44,271 nt of DNA from Fidelibacterota bacterium (GCA_016934035.1 JAFGTP010000044.1:1-44271); one strand, 5' to 3'. Positions 26,653 to 36,277 are shown, numbered from the stretch's first letter. Notes: a model not told the origin generated them from the letters alone. Numbers and translations: made by a program.

Positions 26653-29049
26653 TCATTCATACTTCAACGCTCTCACCGGGTTTGCATTTGCAGCTTTGAC
26701 TGTCTGCCAACTGATGGTTAATGCCGTAATAGTAAAGGCTGCTACTGTTGCTGTAAAAAAGACAAAAATAGGCAGATTAATTCGATAGGCAAAGGTCTGC
26801 AAATACAGATTCATGAGATATATTCCGAGAGGCCATGCGATAATTGTCGCAATTCCCACCAGTGCAAAAAATTCTCTGGATACCAGATAGATAATAGTGG
26901 AAACACTGGCCCCAAGTACTTTGCGTACACCGATCTCTTTTGTTCGTTGTTCTGTAACGAAGGCGATTAGACCATAAAGTCCCAAACAGGTAATGACAAT
27001 ACTCAAAATACTAAACCATGAAAAAAGTTTGTTGAGGTTCCTGTCGCTTTTGTATTGTCTTTCAAAGGTTGTATCCAGAAAGTAGTATTCAAAGGGTTTG
27101 TTTGGGAATACATTTTTCCAGTTCTCTTCGATAAAGGTCAAGGTCTCTTTAATATTTGCAGGATGGATTTTCACAGAAATATTTCTTGTACCATCAGGAA
27201 AGTAAAACAGTGATAAGGGGTGAATGGCGTTGTGTAAAGAGGTGAAATGAAAATTCTTGAATACGCCAACGACTTCAAGATAATATTTATTGCTGCCATA
27301 AACCTGGATCACTTTTTTACCAATCGGATCGGTCCAACCGAATTTTTCAACTGCCTTTTCATTGAGCAAAATTGCTCCTGCATAATTAGGACGTCTGTAA
27401 TCCTGCAAATCAGTTGAATATTCTTTAGAAAAATTACGTCCTTTCAAAAGTTCAATTTCAAAGGTTTTCAGCCAATCATAGTCTACTTTGTTTTGTATCA
27501 ACGGAACTGTTTCACCTTCCTGCGCACCTTCCCAGGTGACATTATTGTACATACCAATACTGCTTGGAAGCAGTGTTGACCCGGTAACGTTCAGAATAGC
27601 GGAATTTTGTTTAAGTACCTGTTTGAAAGTTTCCATTTTGTCGGCGATATCATTTGATTCAACCGGTAAGACAACAATTTGGTTTTTCTGAAATCCCAGG
27701 TCTTTATTACTAATATAATCCAGTTGTTTTTTTGTGGTTAATGTGGAAATGATCATCACAACAGCAATGGTAAATTGGAAAATCACCAGTACTTTACGCA
27801 GTATTCGTCCTTTGCCTGATGAACTGAATTTCTGTTTCAGGATAGATCCCGGAATGAAGGATGACAGGTAAAAGGCCGGATAACTGCCAGACAGTAAACC
27901 GATTATTAGCGTGACGCCGATTATTTGCAGGTAAAATTTCCATTGGTCAATTCCAGGAATAGTTAATTTTTGTTGTGATAATGTTCGGAATGTGGGTAAT
28001 AGGATCAAAATCAACAGAAAGCCGATGATCAAAGCAACAAAAGCGATGATGACACTTTCACTTAAAAATTGTGAAATCAATTGCTTACGGCCGGCACCCA
28101 CAACTTTTCGAATGCCCACTTCATTGGCTCGTTTTAGTGAACGTGCTGTGGCCAGATTTATAAAATTAATAACGGCAATAAATAGAATAAGTATGCCAAT
28201 TCCCAGGAAAACATAGAGGATTTCAATACTTCCAAAATTCTGGATGTCAGAATAGAGATGGATTTTAGAGAATTGCTCCAACTCAAAATCCCGCTCCACT
28301 TCAGTAATACTGTTCCTGTCCATGATCGCTTTCATTTTTAGTCGCACATCATCCGCATTTGCACCATAATTGAGCAGAATATATGTTGACAGATTGGTCG
28401 TGACCCAATTGTTGAACCAGGCATCACTGACATAATTGTTCAATGTCGCAAAAGAAATGAAAATTTCACCAATTAAGTCAGTATTTTCAGGAAAATTTTC
28501 AATTACGGCAGCAATGGTCAAAGGCGTTTGGTCTTCATCCATATAGAGCACTTTCCCAATCGGATTGTTGGAGCCAAAATATTTTTCCGCAATCTCTTTT
28601 GTAATTACAACGGTGTTCTGCTCCTGAAGTAGTTGATCACTATTTCCATTTGCTAATGGAAATGTAAAAATTGTAAACATTCCCGGATCACAAAATAAAA
28701 CTCTGTTTTCATAAAAATCGATATCACCAAAATGAAAGAGTGTTTTGCCGGCATTGTATATTCTGACAAAATCGATAATTTCAGGTATTTCTGAAGTCAT
28801 TGTTGGCCCGACAGGAACCATGGTGCTTGGCAATTTGTTGGTTCCATTGGGATGTTTGTGAACCATATTGACGCTATAAATTTGGTCACGGTTTACATGT
28901 TGATTTTCATAACTGAATTCGTACCGGATATAAAGCATAATCAACATGAAACATGATAATCCTATGGCAAATCCAAAGATATTAATTGCCGAATAGAATT
29001 TCTGCCTTGCCAGATTTCGTATTGCTATTTTTAGATAATTTTTTATCAT
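26653..29049 (-). CDS. FtsX/MacB-type ABC transporter permease (third of the cluster)
   Basis: A 798-residue paralogue. The N-terminal helix is INIFGFAIGLSCFMLIMLYI. The two FtsX units are marked by ANEVGIRKVVGAGRKQ and TKEIGVRKVLGASVST, and the C-terminus is NPVRALKYE. The periplasmic domain has the ENRVLFCDPGMFTIFTFPL segment typical of MacB_PCD proteins in this lineage. GGAG precedes the ATG at 29049; the ATG at 29061 would lie on the ribosome site side and is less likely. A 220-bp spacer with a dead gene fragment separates it from the preceding permease, so the transcript may be interrupted or have an internal promoter there. Confidence 0.9.
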   Translation of the reverse strand: MIKNYLKIAIRNLARQKFYSAINIFGFAIGLSCFMLIMLYIRYEFSYENQHVNRDQIYSVNMVHKHPNGTNKLPSTMVPVGPTMTSEIPEIIDFVRIYNAGKTLFHFGDIDFYENRVLFCDPGMFTIFTFPLANGNSDQLLQEQNTVVITKEIAEKYFGSNNPIGKVLYMDEDQTPLTIAAVIENFPENTDLIGEIFISFATLNNYVSDAWFNNWVTTNLSTYILLNYGANADDVRLKMKAIMDRNSITEVERDFELEQFSKIHLYSDIQNFGSIEILYVFLGIGILILFIAVINFINLATARSLKRANEVGIRKVVGAGRKQLISQFLSESVIIAFVALIIGFLLILILLPTFRTLSQQKLTIPGIDQWKFYLQIIGVTLIIGLLSGSYPAFYLSSFIPGSILKQKFSSSGKGRILRKVLVIFQFTIAVVMIISTLTTKKQLDYISNKDLGFQKNQIVVLPVESNDIADKMETFKQVLKQNSAILNVTGSTLLPSSIGMYNNVTWEGAQEGETVPLIQNKVDYDWLKTFEIELLKGRNFSKEYSTDLQDYRRPNYAGAILLNEKAVEKFGWTDPIGKKVIQVYGSNKYYLEVVGVFKNFHFTSLHNAIHPLSLFYFPDGTRNISVKIHPANIKETLTFIEENWKNVFPNKPFEYYFLDTTFERQYKSDRNLNKLFSWFSILSIVITCLGLYGLIAFVTEQRTKEIGVRKVLGASVSTIIYLVSREFFALVGIATIIAWPLGIYLMNLYLQTFAYRINLPIFVFFTATVAAFTITALTISWQTVKAANANPVRALKYE

Positions 29050-29078
29050 TGTGTTCTCCAATGATCAATAATCAACGA

Positions 29079-29228
29079 TCAATGATCAGATTTTATTCGT
29101 GTAGATTTCAAAATTGTGAACAAAATTTTGGCTATTTCATCTGCTTCAGGGAAGAAACTGTTGAATGTTTTTTCATCCATGTAATCTGTATCTTTTAGCA
29201 AATTAAGCCAATATTTGGTTTCAAGACA
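29079..29228 (-). pseudogene. C-terminal fragment of a four-helix-bundle (S23-type) protein gene
   Basis: Read on the minus strand, 29222 down to the TGA at 29081-29079 encodes ETKYWLNLLKDTDYMDEK followed by TFNSFFPEADEIAKILFTIL and a short KSTRIKSDH tail. This is the last helices of the four-helix-bundle family named after proteins encoded in 23S rRNA intervening sequences. The frame runs into a TAA at 29231-29229 just upstream, and the N-terminal half is missing, so it is a remnant. It lies between two permease genes and is flanked by short AT-rich repeat strings. I recognised the family from the ETKYWLNLL and ...EADEIAKIL... pattern, not by a search. Confidence 0.6.
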
Positions 29229-29229
29229 T

Positions 29230-29268
29230 TATTCATTGCTAATTGTTCATTGTTCATTGTTAATTGTA
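29230..29268. repeat. Degenerate TTCATTGTTAATTG-type repeat string
   Basis: Copies of ATTGTTCATTG and ATTGTTAATTG follow each other in this short stretch. Similar strings occur at 24150-24179, near 26637-26655, at 29061-29088 (GATCAATAATCAACGATCAATGATC) and near 21620-21630. They look like a low-complexity intergenic repeat family specific to the gaps of the permease cluster. Confidence 0.5.
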
Positions 29269-29269
29269 A

Positions 29270-31618
29270 TTATTCATATTTCAGCGCTTCCACCGGATTG
29301 GCCATCGCAGCTTTCACAGCCTGCCGGGACACAGTCAGCAAAGCGATTATAAGCACCGACAACCCGACCAAGGCAAAAACAAGCCACCTGATTTCTGTCC
29401 GGTAAGCAAAATTCTGTAGCCAGGCATCAATCGCCAGAAAGGCAATGGGACAGGCAATCATAAAGGCAATGGCAACACCGATCAGATAGTCTTTATTTAA
29501 TAATAATAGGATGCTGAAAACATCAGCGCCATGCACTTTGCGGATGCCAATTTCTTTGGTTTTTTGCTCAGTCACATAGGAAATCATGCCGTATAAACCA
29601 AGCAATGAAATCAGGATCGTAATAATCGTAAAACTTGTGAAAATCTCACTGGTTTTGATTTCTTTCCGGTAAAGCCCTTCCAGTTCCTGGTCAAAGAAAT
29701 GATATTCAAAGGGATTTTCAGGGTAATGTTTTTTCGTGATCTGCTCGATTTTTTTTAATGTTTCCGGCATATTTTCACGAACGATTCGGGCAGTAACCAG
29801 TAAATTGACCGGATGATAAACAAATATCATCGGCTTGATCTCTTCGTGGAGATTTTCAAAATGGAAGTTCTTGACAACACCGACAATTTTTCCGGTCCAT
29901 TCATATGCTTTAATTGGTTGTCCGATAGAATTATCAAATTTCATGATTTCAGCGGCTTTTTCATTGATAATGAATGAGCAGTCCGACCAGTCATCTTTGG
30001 CTTTGTGAAAATTCTTGCCGCTGATTATTTCCATTCCATAAGTGGGCAGAAAATTTTCATCCACTTCAAAAATAGCCATCGCTTGTGACATATCCTGTTC
30101 GTTTTGCCGCCAATTCACATTGGAGTAAAAATCCAGTTCTGTAGGAATTTGGTAGGAACTACCGACAGATGCGATGGTGGGAATTCCCAATAATTCATTT
30201 TTTAGTGAATTGTAAGACTCTTCCGGGCAGTTATCACCAATATTAAAATAAACCAGGTTCTCAGGATTATATCCCAGTTTTTTGTTCCGAATGAAGGATA
30301 GTTGCTGGTAAATCGCAATGGTTGAAATTGCCACCAATATTGTGACAGTGAACTGAAAAATCACCAGGTATTTTCTAAAAGAATAGCCCTTGCCTCTTTG
30401 GGAACTGAAAATAGAATTGGTCAGGTTTTGGTTAATTTTTATTGAGGATAATATCAGTGATGGATAAGTTCCCGCTAAAAAGCCGACAGACAGAAACAAT
30501 CCAAATAATATCGCCATAAATTTCGGTTCTGCAAAAGGCAGCATGAATTTTGTCCCGGCAATACTGTTGAACATTGGCAGGCTTAATTTTACCATTATCA
30601 TAGCAATAGCAAAAGATATCCAGACCAGTAGAAAAGATTCAAAATAGTGTTGGTTTATCAGTTGGGTTCGTGTCGCGCCAACCACTTTTCTGATGCCTAT
30701 TTCTTTGGAGCGTGAAATTGACCGAGCTGTGGAAAGACTCATGTAATTCAGGCAGGCGATAAAAATCATCAGCAGAGCAAGCACTGAAAAAATGATGACG
30801 TATTTTATATCGCCATGTGGCCCGTCCCAGCGCGTTGTATTGGGTTGCAGGTGAATTTCCTTGAATGGTTGAAGCACATAACTCAGTTTCGAATCAGGCA
30901 AATGGGGACGAAAAATTTTTTCAATTTTCTGATTAACTATGGTATAATCGCTTTCGGGGTTTAGCATTACCCAGGTCTGATAATCAGAATTTTTCATCCA
31001 GTCATCCGGATCACGCCAAAAATAGTAAACTTTGAAAGGAAACAGGTATTCAAATTGCAAAGGCGGACTGGAATTTTCCGGCGCGTCTGCGATAATGCCG
31101 CCAATTTTTAAATCCCATTTGTTGTTCATTTTGACCACTTTGCCAATGGGATCTTCATCACCAAACAAGCGGCTGGCGCTGGTTTCTGTCAGAACAATAG
31201 AACTGGGATCGTCCAGGGCTACTTTTGGTTCGCCCTTTATAACAGGAAATGTGAAAATATCAAAGAAACCGGGTTCTGCATTTAAACCTCTGAGTCGGAC
31301 ACTTTTTTCTCCGTATTGGAGAACGACTCTGTCGCCTTTAAAGCGAGTGGCGTCGATAACTTCCGGAATAGTGGATTTTAGTGTGGCAGCCATCGGTCCC
31401 GGCGATGTCGGCACTTTACTGTCGCCATAGTGGGTCACAACCCGATAGATTTGCTGCAACTTTGCATGAAAATGGTCATAATTGAGTTCATATCTTATCC
31501 AAAGCAAAATCAGAATCGCAGATGTAATTCCAATTGTCAATCCAAAAATATTTATCAGCGTAAATATTTTCTGTTTACTTAAATTTCTGATCGCGATTTT
31601 TAGATAATTTTTAAACAT
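29270..31618 (-). CDS. FtsX/MacB-type ABC transporter permease (second of the cluster)
   Basis: A 782-residue paralogue. It has an N-terminal helix (TLINIFGLTIGITSAILILLWI), a MacB_PCD-like periplasmic domain and two FtsX units marked by SKEIGIRKVVGATRTQ and TKEIGIRKVHGADVFS. The C-terminus is NPVEALKYE. AAGGA lies about 8 bases before the ATG. It is the first gene after the ATPase gene, 154 bases away. That gap contains a CTTTGCG-type spacer repeat (about 31652-31735). Function is as for the other permeases: MacB-like proteins usually move or release molecules at the periplasmic face using ATP hydrolysis in the cytoplasm. Confidence 0.9.
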   Translation of the reverse strand: MFKNYLKIAIRNLSKQKIFTLINIFGLTIGITSAILILLWIRYELNYDHFHAKLQQIYRVVTHYGDSKVPTSPGPMAATLKSTIPEVIDATRFKGDRVVLQYGEKSVRLRGLNAEPGFFDIFTFPVIKGEPKVALDDPSSIVLTETSASRLFGDEDPIGKVVKMNNKWDLKIGGIIADAPENSSPPLQFEYLFPFKVYYFWRDPDDWMKNSDYQTWVMLNPESDYTIVNQKIEKIFRPHLPDSKLSYVLQPFKEIHLQPNTTRWDGPHGDIKYVIIFSVLALLMIFIACLNYMSLSTARSISRSKEIGIRKVVGATRTQLINQHYFESFLLVWISFAIAMIMVKLSLPMFNSIAGTKFMLPFAEPKFMAILFGLFLSVGFLAGTYPSLILSSIKINQNLTNSIFSSQRGKGYSFRKYLVIFQFTVTILVAISTIAIYQQLSFIRNKKLGYNPENLVYFNIGDNCPEESYNSLKNELLGIPTIASVGSSYQIPTELDFYSNVNWRQNEQDMSQAMAIFEVDENFLPTYGMEIISGKNFHKAKDDWSDCSFIINEKAAEIMKFDNSIGQPIKAYEWTGKIVGVVKNFHFENLHEEIKPMIFVYHPVNLLVTARIVRENMPETLKKIEQITKKHYPENPFEYHFFDQELEGLYRKEIKTSEIFTSFTIITILISLLGLYGMISYVTEQKTKEIGIRKVHGADVFSILLLLNKDYLIGVAIAFMIACPIAFLAIDAWLQNFAYRTEIRWLVFALVGLSVLIIALLTVSRQAVKAAMANPVEALKYE

Positions 31619-31772
31619 GGTTTTAATCCTTTTTGCCGCGGATTAACGCAGATTTGAATATTTAGCCACAGAGGACACAGTAAAAAAATTAAAATATTAA
31701 CTTTGCATGTCCTTTGCGATCTTTGCATCTCTGCGTTGAAAACATTTTCGTGTCTTTTCATGGGAAGTTTTA

Positions 31773-32477
31773 CTATACACGAAATTTTTCTTTCATATTC
31801 TCAGTCACGATATTTCCATCAAACAAATGAACCACGCGTTGTGCGTAATCTGCAAAAGACGGTGAGTGAGTTACCATCACGATAGTTGTACCTTTATCAT
31901 TAAGTTCTGTAAGAATATCCATCACTTCTTCACCATGTTCGGAATCGAGGTTTCCTGTGGGTTCATCGGCGAGGATCAGTTTCGGATCAGCGACAATGGC
32001 CCGGGCAACGGCGACACGCTGTTGTTGACCACCGGATAGTTGCTGTGGGAAATGGTTTTTGCGGTGAGTCATATTCATTTGATCGAGAGCTTTGAGTGTT
32101 CGTTCTTTTCGCTCAGTGGCAGATATTTTCTGGTAGATCAAGGGCAATTCAACATTTTCATAAACCGTTAGTTCATCGATCAGATTAAAACTCTGGAAGA
32201 TGAATCCGATGTTGTGTTTGCGCAGATTTGCCCGCTGTTTTTCGCTGAATTTTGAAATTTCGATATCATTAAAGAAATATTCACCACCAGTAGGGCTATC
32301 GATCATACCGATGATGTTCAGCAATGTGGATTTGCCACAACCGGATGGTCCCATGATGGCCACAAATTCGCCTTCATAAACTGTGAAGTTTACTTTGTTC
32401 ACAGCCAGGGTTTCAATTTCTTCTGTTCTGTAGGTTTTGATTAAATCGACGGTTTTGATGAGTTCTTTTTGGCTCAT
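31773..32477 (-). CDS. ABC transporter ATP-binding protein (MacB/LolD type)
   Basis: A 234-residue ATPase, the only one for five permeases in this cluster. It shows Walker [10 protein letters not shown], the Q-loop in [20 protein letters not shown], the ABC signature [14 protein letters not shown], Walker [13 protein letters not shown] and the switch His in VMVTHSP. The extended EPTGNLDS and the FNLIDELTV segments place it in the LolD/MacB/FtsE subclass that works with FtsX-type permeases. The start at 32477 has AAGGAG 6 bases upstream; the ATG at 32501 lies before that site and would make an unusual N-terminal extension. It lies 37 bases after the first permease gene. Confidence 0.95.
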   Translation of the reverse strand: MSQKELIKTVDLIKTYRTEEIETLAVNKVNFTVYEGEFVAIMGPSGCGKSTLLNIIGMIDSPTGGEYFFNDIEISKFSEKQRANLRKHNIGFIFQSFNLIDELTVYENVELPLIYQKISATERKERTLKALDQMNMTHRKNHFPQQLSGGQQQRVAVARAIVADPKLILADEPTGNLDSEHGEEVMDILTELNDKGTTIVMVTHSPSFADYAQRVVHLFDGNIVTENMKEKFRV

Positions 32478-32514
32478 GTTGGTCTCCTTTTTATATTGCA
32501 TTAATTGTTAATTC

Positions 32515-34851
32515 TTATTCATAGCGCAAACTCTCAATCGGATTATTGGTAGCTGCTTTCAGAGCCTGAAAAATTACAGATAGCATGGCAACTATCAGTG
32601 AAATCATTCCGGATAAAACGAAAATTTTCCAGGAAATATTGGTTTTGAAAGCAAAATTCTGTAACCATTTATTCATCATCAGCCATGCAATTGGCCATGC
32701 AATGACATTTGATATGATAACCAATTTGATGAAATCAAGTGATAGCATCATGACTATATTTCTAACGGAACTGCCAAGAATTTTACGGACACCAATTTCC
32801 TTGGTTCTTCGTTGAGCCATAAAGGTAGCTAGTCCAATCAACCCAATACATGAGATGAAAATCGCAAGTATACTGAAAGAGTTGAACAATTTACCCAGTT
32901 GATTCACTGATTTGTACAAAGATTTATGCTGGTCATCAAGAAATTGATATTCAAAAGGGAAATTAGGCGCAAAATTCAAAATTGTAGTTTTAATATTCTC
33001 AATAGTTTCTGTTGGATTTTCGCTATTGATTTTTATTGCCATATGCAACATATCTCTTGGATCAAGAAAAATGAAAAGAGGCTCAATTGGTTCCTGTAAA
33101 GATTCAAAATTAAAATCTTTGACAACACCAATTACCGGGTATTGATTGAATAGTTTTACACCAATGGGATCTTTAAGGTTTAAGGCTTTGACTGCTGCTT
33201 CATTCAAAACTGCAGCAGCAGTATCTGTTGTGAATTTTTTCTCAAAAAACCTGCCTGCTACCAGGGAAATATTGAAAGTTTTAAGGAAATCGTAGGAGCC
33301 TGTCATCATGTTGACCAGTACTTTTCTGCCATCATCATTACCTGTCCATTCATCAATATCAGCTGATCCAATAGCATGAATTCCCAAATGTGAAGAAGTA
33401 ACACAGACTGAATTAATATCAGGATATTGTTCCAGTTCATTTTTGATCAAATCATATTTTTCATTGATCTCCCTGTTCAAGGAGCAGTAGAGGATATTTT
33501 CTTTATCAAAACCAAGGTCTTTGTTGTTAATATATTTCATTTGCCTGGAAACCGTAATTGTTGAAAAAATTAATACAATGGATAATATGAATTGAAAAAT
33601 GACTAATATTCGACGCAAAAGCGGTGAACCTGTGGTCTTTGCGTTTTTTATTACCTGGACCGGTGTGATAGATGACAGATAAAAGGCCGGATAACTACCT
33701 GCCAGCAAACCCGTAATCAAAGTAATTATGAAAAGCAAGGGCACCAGCACACTGTTGAATAGAACACTGTAATTAATGGCTTTACCTGAAATTTCATTGA
33801 AGGTTTGCAGCATCAGTGCAGCAACGAGATAAGCAATTACCAACGCAAAAATTGATTGAAAAACAGATTCGGTCAGGAACTGAACCACCAGTGACTTTTT
33901 AGAAGCACCACTGACTTTCCGGAGGCCGATTTCTTTACCGCGTAATGATGCACGAGCAGTTGCCAGGTTCATGTAATTTATGCAAGCAATAACAAGGATA
34001 AAGATGGCAATTAGTCCAAAAATGTATATGTAAACAATCACACCACCGCCATTCATATCTCTGAGATGAAGGTCTTCAAAGGCTTGTAGTTCCAAAGTAG
34101 GCTGCCAGGTGTAAGTATAATACTGGTCAATATAATGCCTAATTTTTTCATTGAAAGCCTTGATGTCGATATTTTCCGGTAACATGAGGTAAGTATTAAT
34201 GCTCCAGTTGATCCAGGTTTCCACATTTTCATAAGGTGAAAAAGTTTGTCGGGTTTCAAACAAAACAAAAAAATCGCTGGAGAATGTACTGTTATTAGGG
34301 AAATCCTTTACAACTGCAGAGACTTTGAAATTCTCCTGATTATTGATTACCAATGTCTTGTTGAGCGGATTTTCATTACCAAAATATTTCTCTGCAATTT
34401 TCTCTGAAATGATGATTGATGATGGATCATTTAATGCTGATGTCTTTTCACCATGAAGAAACTCAAAGGTTAGCATGTCAAGTATTTCTTCATCAATGTA
34501 AGTCAGTTTTTCTTTGAAAACGATATTATCAGACTTAACAAATTGATATCCGCCATCGTAATATCTACCGGCTTTTTGGATTTCCGGGAAGCTTTCTTTC
34601 ATTACCTCGGCTAAAGGTGGAGGAGTGACCGGATATTTTTTACCTTTGTCATAGGTTTTGTCCACCAGTATTACCCGATATAAATTTTTAGAATTTTTGT
34701 GGTTTTTGTTGACGCTCAATTCATCCTGTATCCAAAGAGAAATTAGAATTACACATACTAATCCAATAGTGAGACTTGCAAGGTTGATAGCAGAATATCC
34801 TTTGTACCGGAGGATATTTCGCATTGCAATTTTTAAATAATTTTTAATCAT
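32515..34851 (-). CDS. FtsX/MacB-type ABC transporter permease (first of the cluster)
   Basis: A 778-residue permease directly between the membrane fusion protein and the ATPase, so probably their core partner. The N-terminal helix is SAINLASLTIGLVCVILISLWI. The FtsX units are marked by GKEIGLRKVSGASKKS and TKEIGVRKILGSSVRN, and the C-terminus is NPIESLRYE. The two periplasmic domains are of the MacB_PCD kind (KLTYIDEEILDMLTFEFL in the first). GAGAG lies a few bases before the ATG. The gap to the fusion-protein gene is 99 bases and contains the inverted CTTTGCG-type element at 34881-34945. Confidence 0.92.
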   Translation of the reverse strand: MIKNYLKIAMRNILRYKGYSAINLASLTIGLVCVILISLWIQDELSVNKNHKNSKNLYRVILVDKTYDKGKKYPVTPPPLAEVMKESFPEIQKAGRYYDGGYQFVKSDNIVFKEKLTYIDEEILDMLTFEFLHGEKTSALNDPSSIIISEKIAEKYFGNENPLNKTLVINNQENFKVSAVVKDFPNNSTFSSDFFVLFETRQTFSPYENVETWINWSINTYLMLPENIDIKAFNEKIRHYIDQYYTYTWQPTLELQAFEDLHLRDMNGGGVIVYIYIFGLIAIFILVIACINYMNLATARASLRGKEIGLRKVSGASKKSLVVQFLTESVFQSIFALVIAYLVAALMLQTFNEISGKAINYSVLFNSVLVPLLFIITLITGLLAGSYPAFYLSSITPVQVIKNAKTTGSPLLRRILVIFQFILSIVLIFSTITVSRQMKYINNKDLGFDKENILYCSLNREINEKYDLIKNELEQYPDINSVCVTSSHLGIHAIGSADIDEWTGNDDGRKVLVNMMTGSYDFLKTFNISLVAGRFFEKKFTTDTAAAVLNEAAVKALNLKDPIGVKLFNQYPVIGVVKDFNFESLQEPIEPLFIFLDPRDMLHMAIKINSENPTETIENIKTTILNFAPNFPFEYQFLDDQHKSLYKSVNQLGKLFNSFSILAIFISCIGLIGLATFMAQRRTKEIGVRKILGSSVRNIVMMLSLDFIKLVIISNVIAWPIAWLMMNKWLQNFAFKTNISWKIFVLSGMISLIVAMLSVIFQALKAATNNPIESLRYE

Positions 34852-34880
34852 TTTGCACTCTCTTTATGTGTAATACATTT

Positions 34881-34945
34881 TTACCGCAAAGATCGCAAGG
34901 AATGCTATAAATAAATGAATTTATCTTTGCGTTCTTAGCGGTTAA
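34881..34945. repeat. Imperfect inverted repeat of the CTTTGCG/CGCAAAG spacer family
   Basis: TTACCGCAAAGATCGCAAGG (34881-34900) is an imperfect inverted match to the segment at 34924-34945, whose reverse complement is TTAACCGCTAAGAACGCAAA followed by GA. Related direct copies occur near 31708-31735 and 37497-37526. The same word family (CTTTGCG, TTAGCGG, CACAGAGG) is frequent in intergenic DNA of Bacteroidota-like genomes, from general knowledge. Confidence 0.55.
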
Positions 34946-34950
34946 GAATT

Positions 34951-36201
34951 TCATTTTAATACCAGTTTTTCTATATCACCAAAGTTGTCATAACTGGAGA
35001 TGATCACTTTTTCACCCGGTTCAAGGCCTTCGGTAATGCGGTAATATTTCGGGTTCTGACGGCCGATTTTGATTTTACGTTTTACAGCTGTGCGGGTGGT
35101 TTCATCCACCACAAAAATCCACTGACCACCGGTTTTCTGGAAAAATCCGCCAGTAGGGATAACCACCGCTTTTTCCGCATCGCCCAGTTCCAGTTTCATG
35201 TGAATGGTCTGTCCGCGACGGATTTTCGATGGGGATTCGCCAACAAACTGGAGGTCGATGTTGAATTTACCCTGCAAGACTTCGGGATAGATTTTAGTAA
35301 TTTCCAGATCATAGGTTTTCCCATCGAAATCAAAACTACCTTTTTGTCCCAGATTGATGCGGGCGATATAATGTTCATCCACACCGGCGCGGATTTTGAA
35401 TCCATCCAGTACATCTACCTGGCCGATTCTTTCGCCACGGTGAATGGATTGTCCGATTTCGGCATTGAGCGAAGTCAACTGTCCGGTGATTGGCGCTTTG
35501 ATTGTCAGTTTATCCAAATTCTCCCGGGCAATTTTGAGGTTGTTATCCATGCGATCCAGCGAATTTTCTAATTGTTCCACCTGGATTTCACGGAAGGTTG
35601 AATCTTTCTGATTCTGGAGGATAGTCAGTTTTTCGACTTCTTTGAGATATTCAAAATGTTCAGCAACTTCCTGATATTCCTCTTCAGAAACCAGTTTCTT
35701 CTCAAACAATTGCAGGTAGCGATGATATTTTCGTTCCTGGGTTTTGATGTTGAATTTTAATTGTGTCAATTGCATTTGCAAATCCAATTGGTTCTGTTCC
35801 ATTTGCAAACGGGTATTACGCAGATTATTTGTCTGTTGATAAACTTCTGCTTCACGGTGCATGATATCCAGGAGAAGGTCAATATTGGATAATGAAATAA
35901 TAGGATCGCCTTCCTGAACCATGGCGCCGGCTTTGAGAAATTTGTTTTCCACTTGTCCACCCTGGATTGCATCCAGATAGATGGTTTTAATGGGGATGAC
36001 TGTACCGATTGGCGGAATATATTCGATGAAATCATCTTCGGTAACTGTTGCAATCGTGATTCGATCTTTCTGAACAATCAGTTTGCTTTGGAAATCATGG
36101 AAAAAGATGAAATATATGAGGATGAAAACAACAGCAATACTTCCTGCAATGATTCCATATTTTTTAAGATTCTTATTTTTTTTTTCGATCATTCTATCCA
36201 T
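34951..36201 (-). CDS. Periplasmic membrane fusion protein (HlyD/MacA-like)
   Basis: A 416-residue adaptor, the first gene of the ABC cluster. It has one N-terminal membrane helix (YGIIAGSIAVVFILIYFIFF), then a biotinyl-lipoyl-like half (VENKFLKAGAMVQEGDPIISL). A long alpha-helical hairpin follows (about 115-230, with coiled-coil periodicity in LRNTRLQMEQNQLDLQMQL and the return arm). Next come the second lipoyl half (LTIKAPITGQLTSLNAEIGQSI), a beta-barrel, and a membrane-proximal domain ending in EGLEPGEKVIISSYDNF. It would link the permease to an outer-membrane channel, but no TolC-like gene lies in the window. A sigma-54-like element and an inverted repeat lie upstream. Confidence 0.92.
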   Translation of the reverse strand: MDRMIEKKNKNLKKYGIIAGSIAVVFILIYFIFFHDFQSKLIVQKDRITIATVTEDDFIEYIPPIGTVIPIKTIYLDAIQGGQVENKFLKAGAMVQEGDPIISLSNIDLLLDIMHREAEVYQQTNNLRNTRLQMEQNQLDLQMQLTQLKFNIKTQERKYHRYLQLFEKKLVSEEEYQEVAEHFEYLKEVEKLTILQNQKDSTFREIQVEQLENSLDRMDNNLKIARENLDKLTIKAPITGQLTSLNAEIGQSIHRGERIGQVDVLDGFKIRAGVDEHYIARINLGQKGSFDFDGKTYDLEITKIYPEVLQGKFNIDLQFVGESPSKIRRGQTIHMKLELGDAEKAVVIPTGGFFQKTGGQWIFVVDETTRTAVKRKIKIGRQNPKYYRITEGLEPGEKVIISSYDNFGDIEKLVLK

Positions 36202-36247
36202 GCATATTCTTTCTAAATTTTCGCCAGATTGTGTTTGTTGCAGATAA

Positions 36248-36277
36248 ACCTCCGAGATTTTTGAAAATCACGGAGGT
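36248..36277 (-). terminator. Hairpin between the PAP2 gene and the ABC cluster
   Basis: ACCTCCG (36248-36254) pairs with CGGAGGT (36271-36277), and GATTT pairs with AAATC inside it, with one A-A mismatch and a 4-base loop. It lies downstream of the PAP2 gene on the minus strand and just before the fusion-protein gene. It may end PAP2 transcripts or lie in the 5' leader of the ABC operon, since the proposed promoter is upstream of it. Confidence 0.45.

Noticed and set aside
29050..29269. Diversity-generating retroelement suggested by the Avd-like four-helix fragment
   Set aside because: No reverse transcriptase and no template or variable repeat pair are visible in the window.
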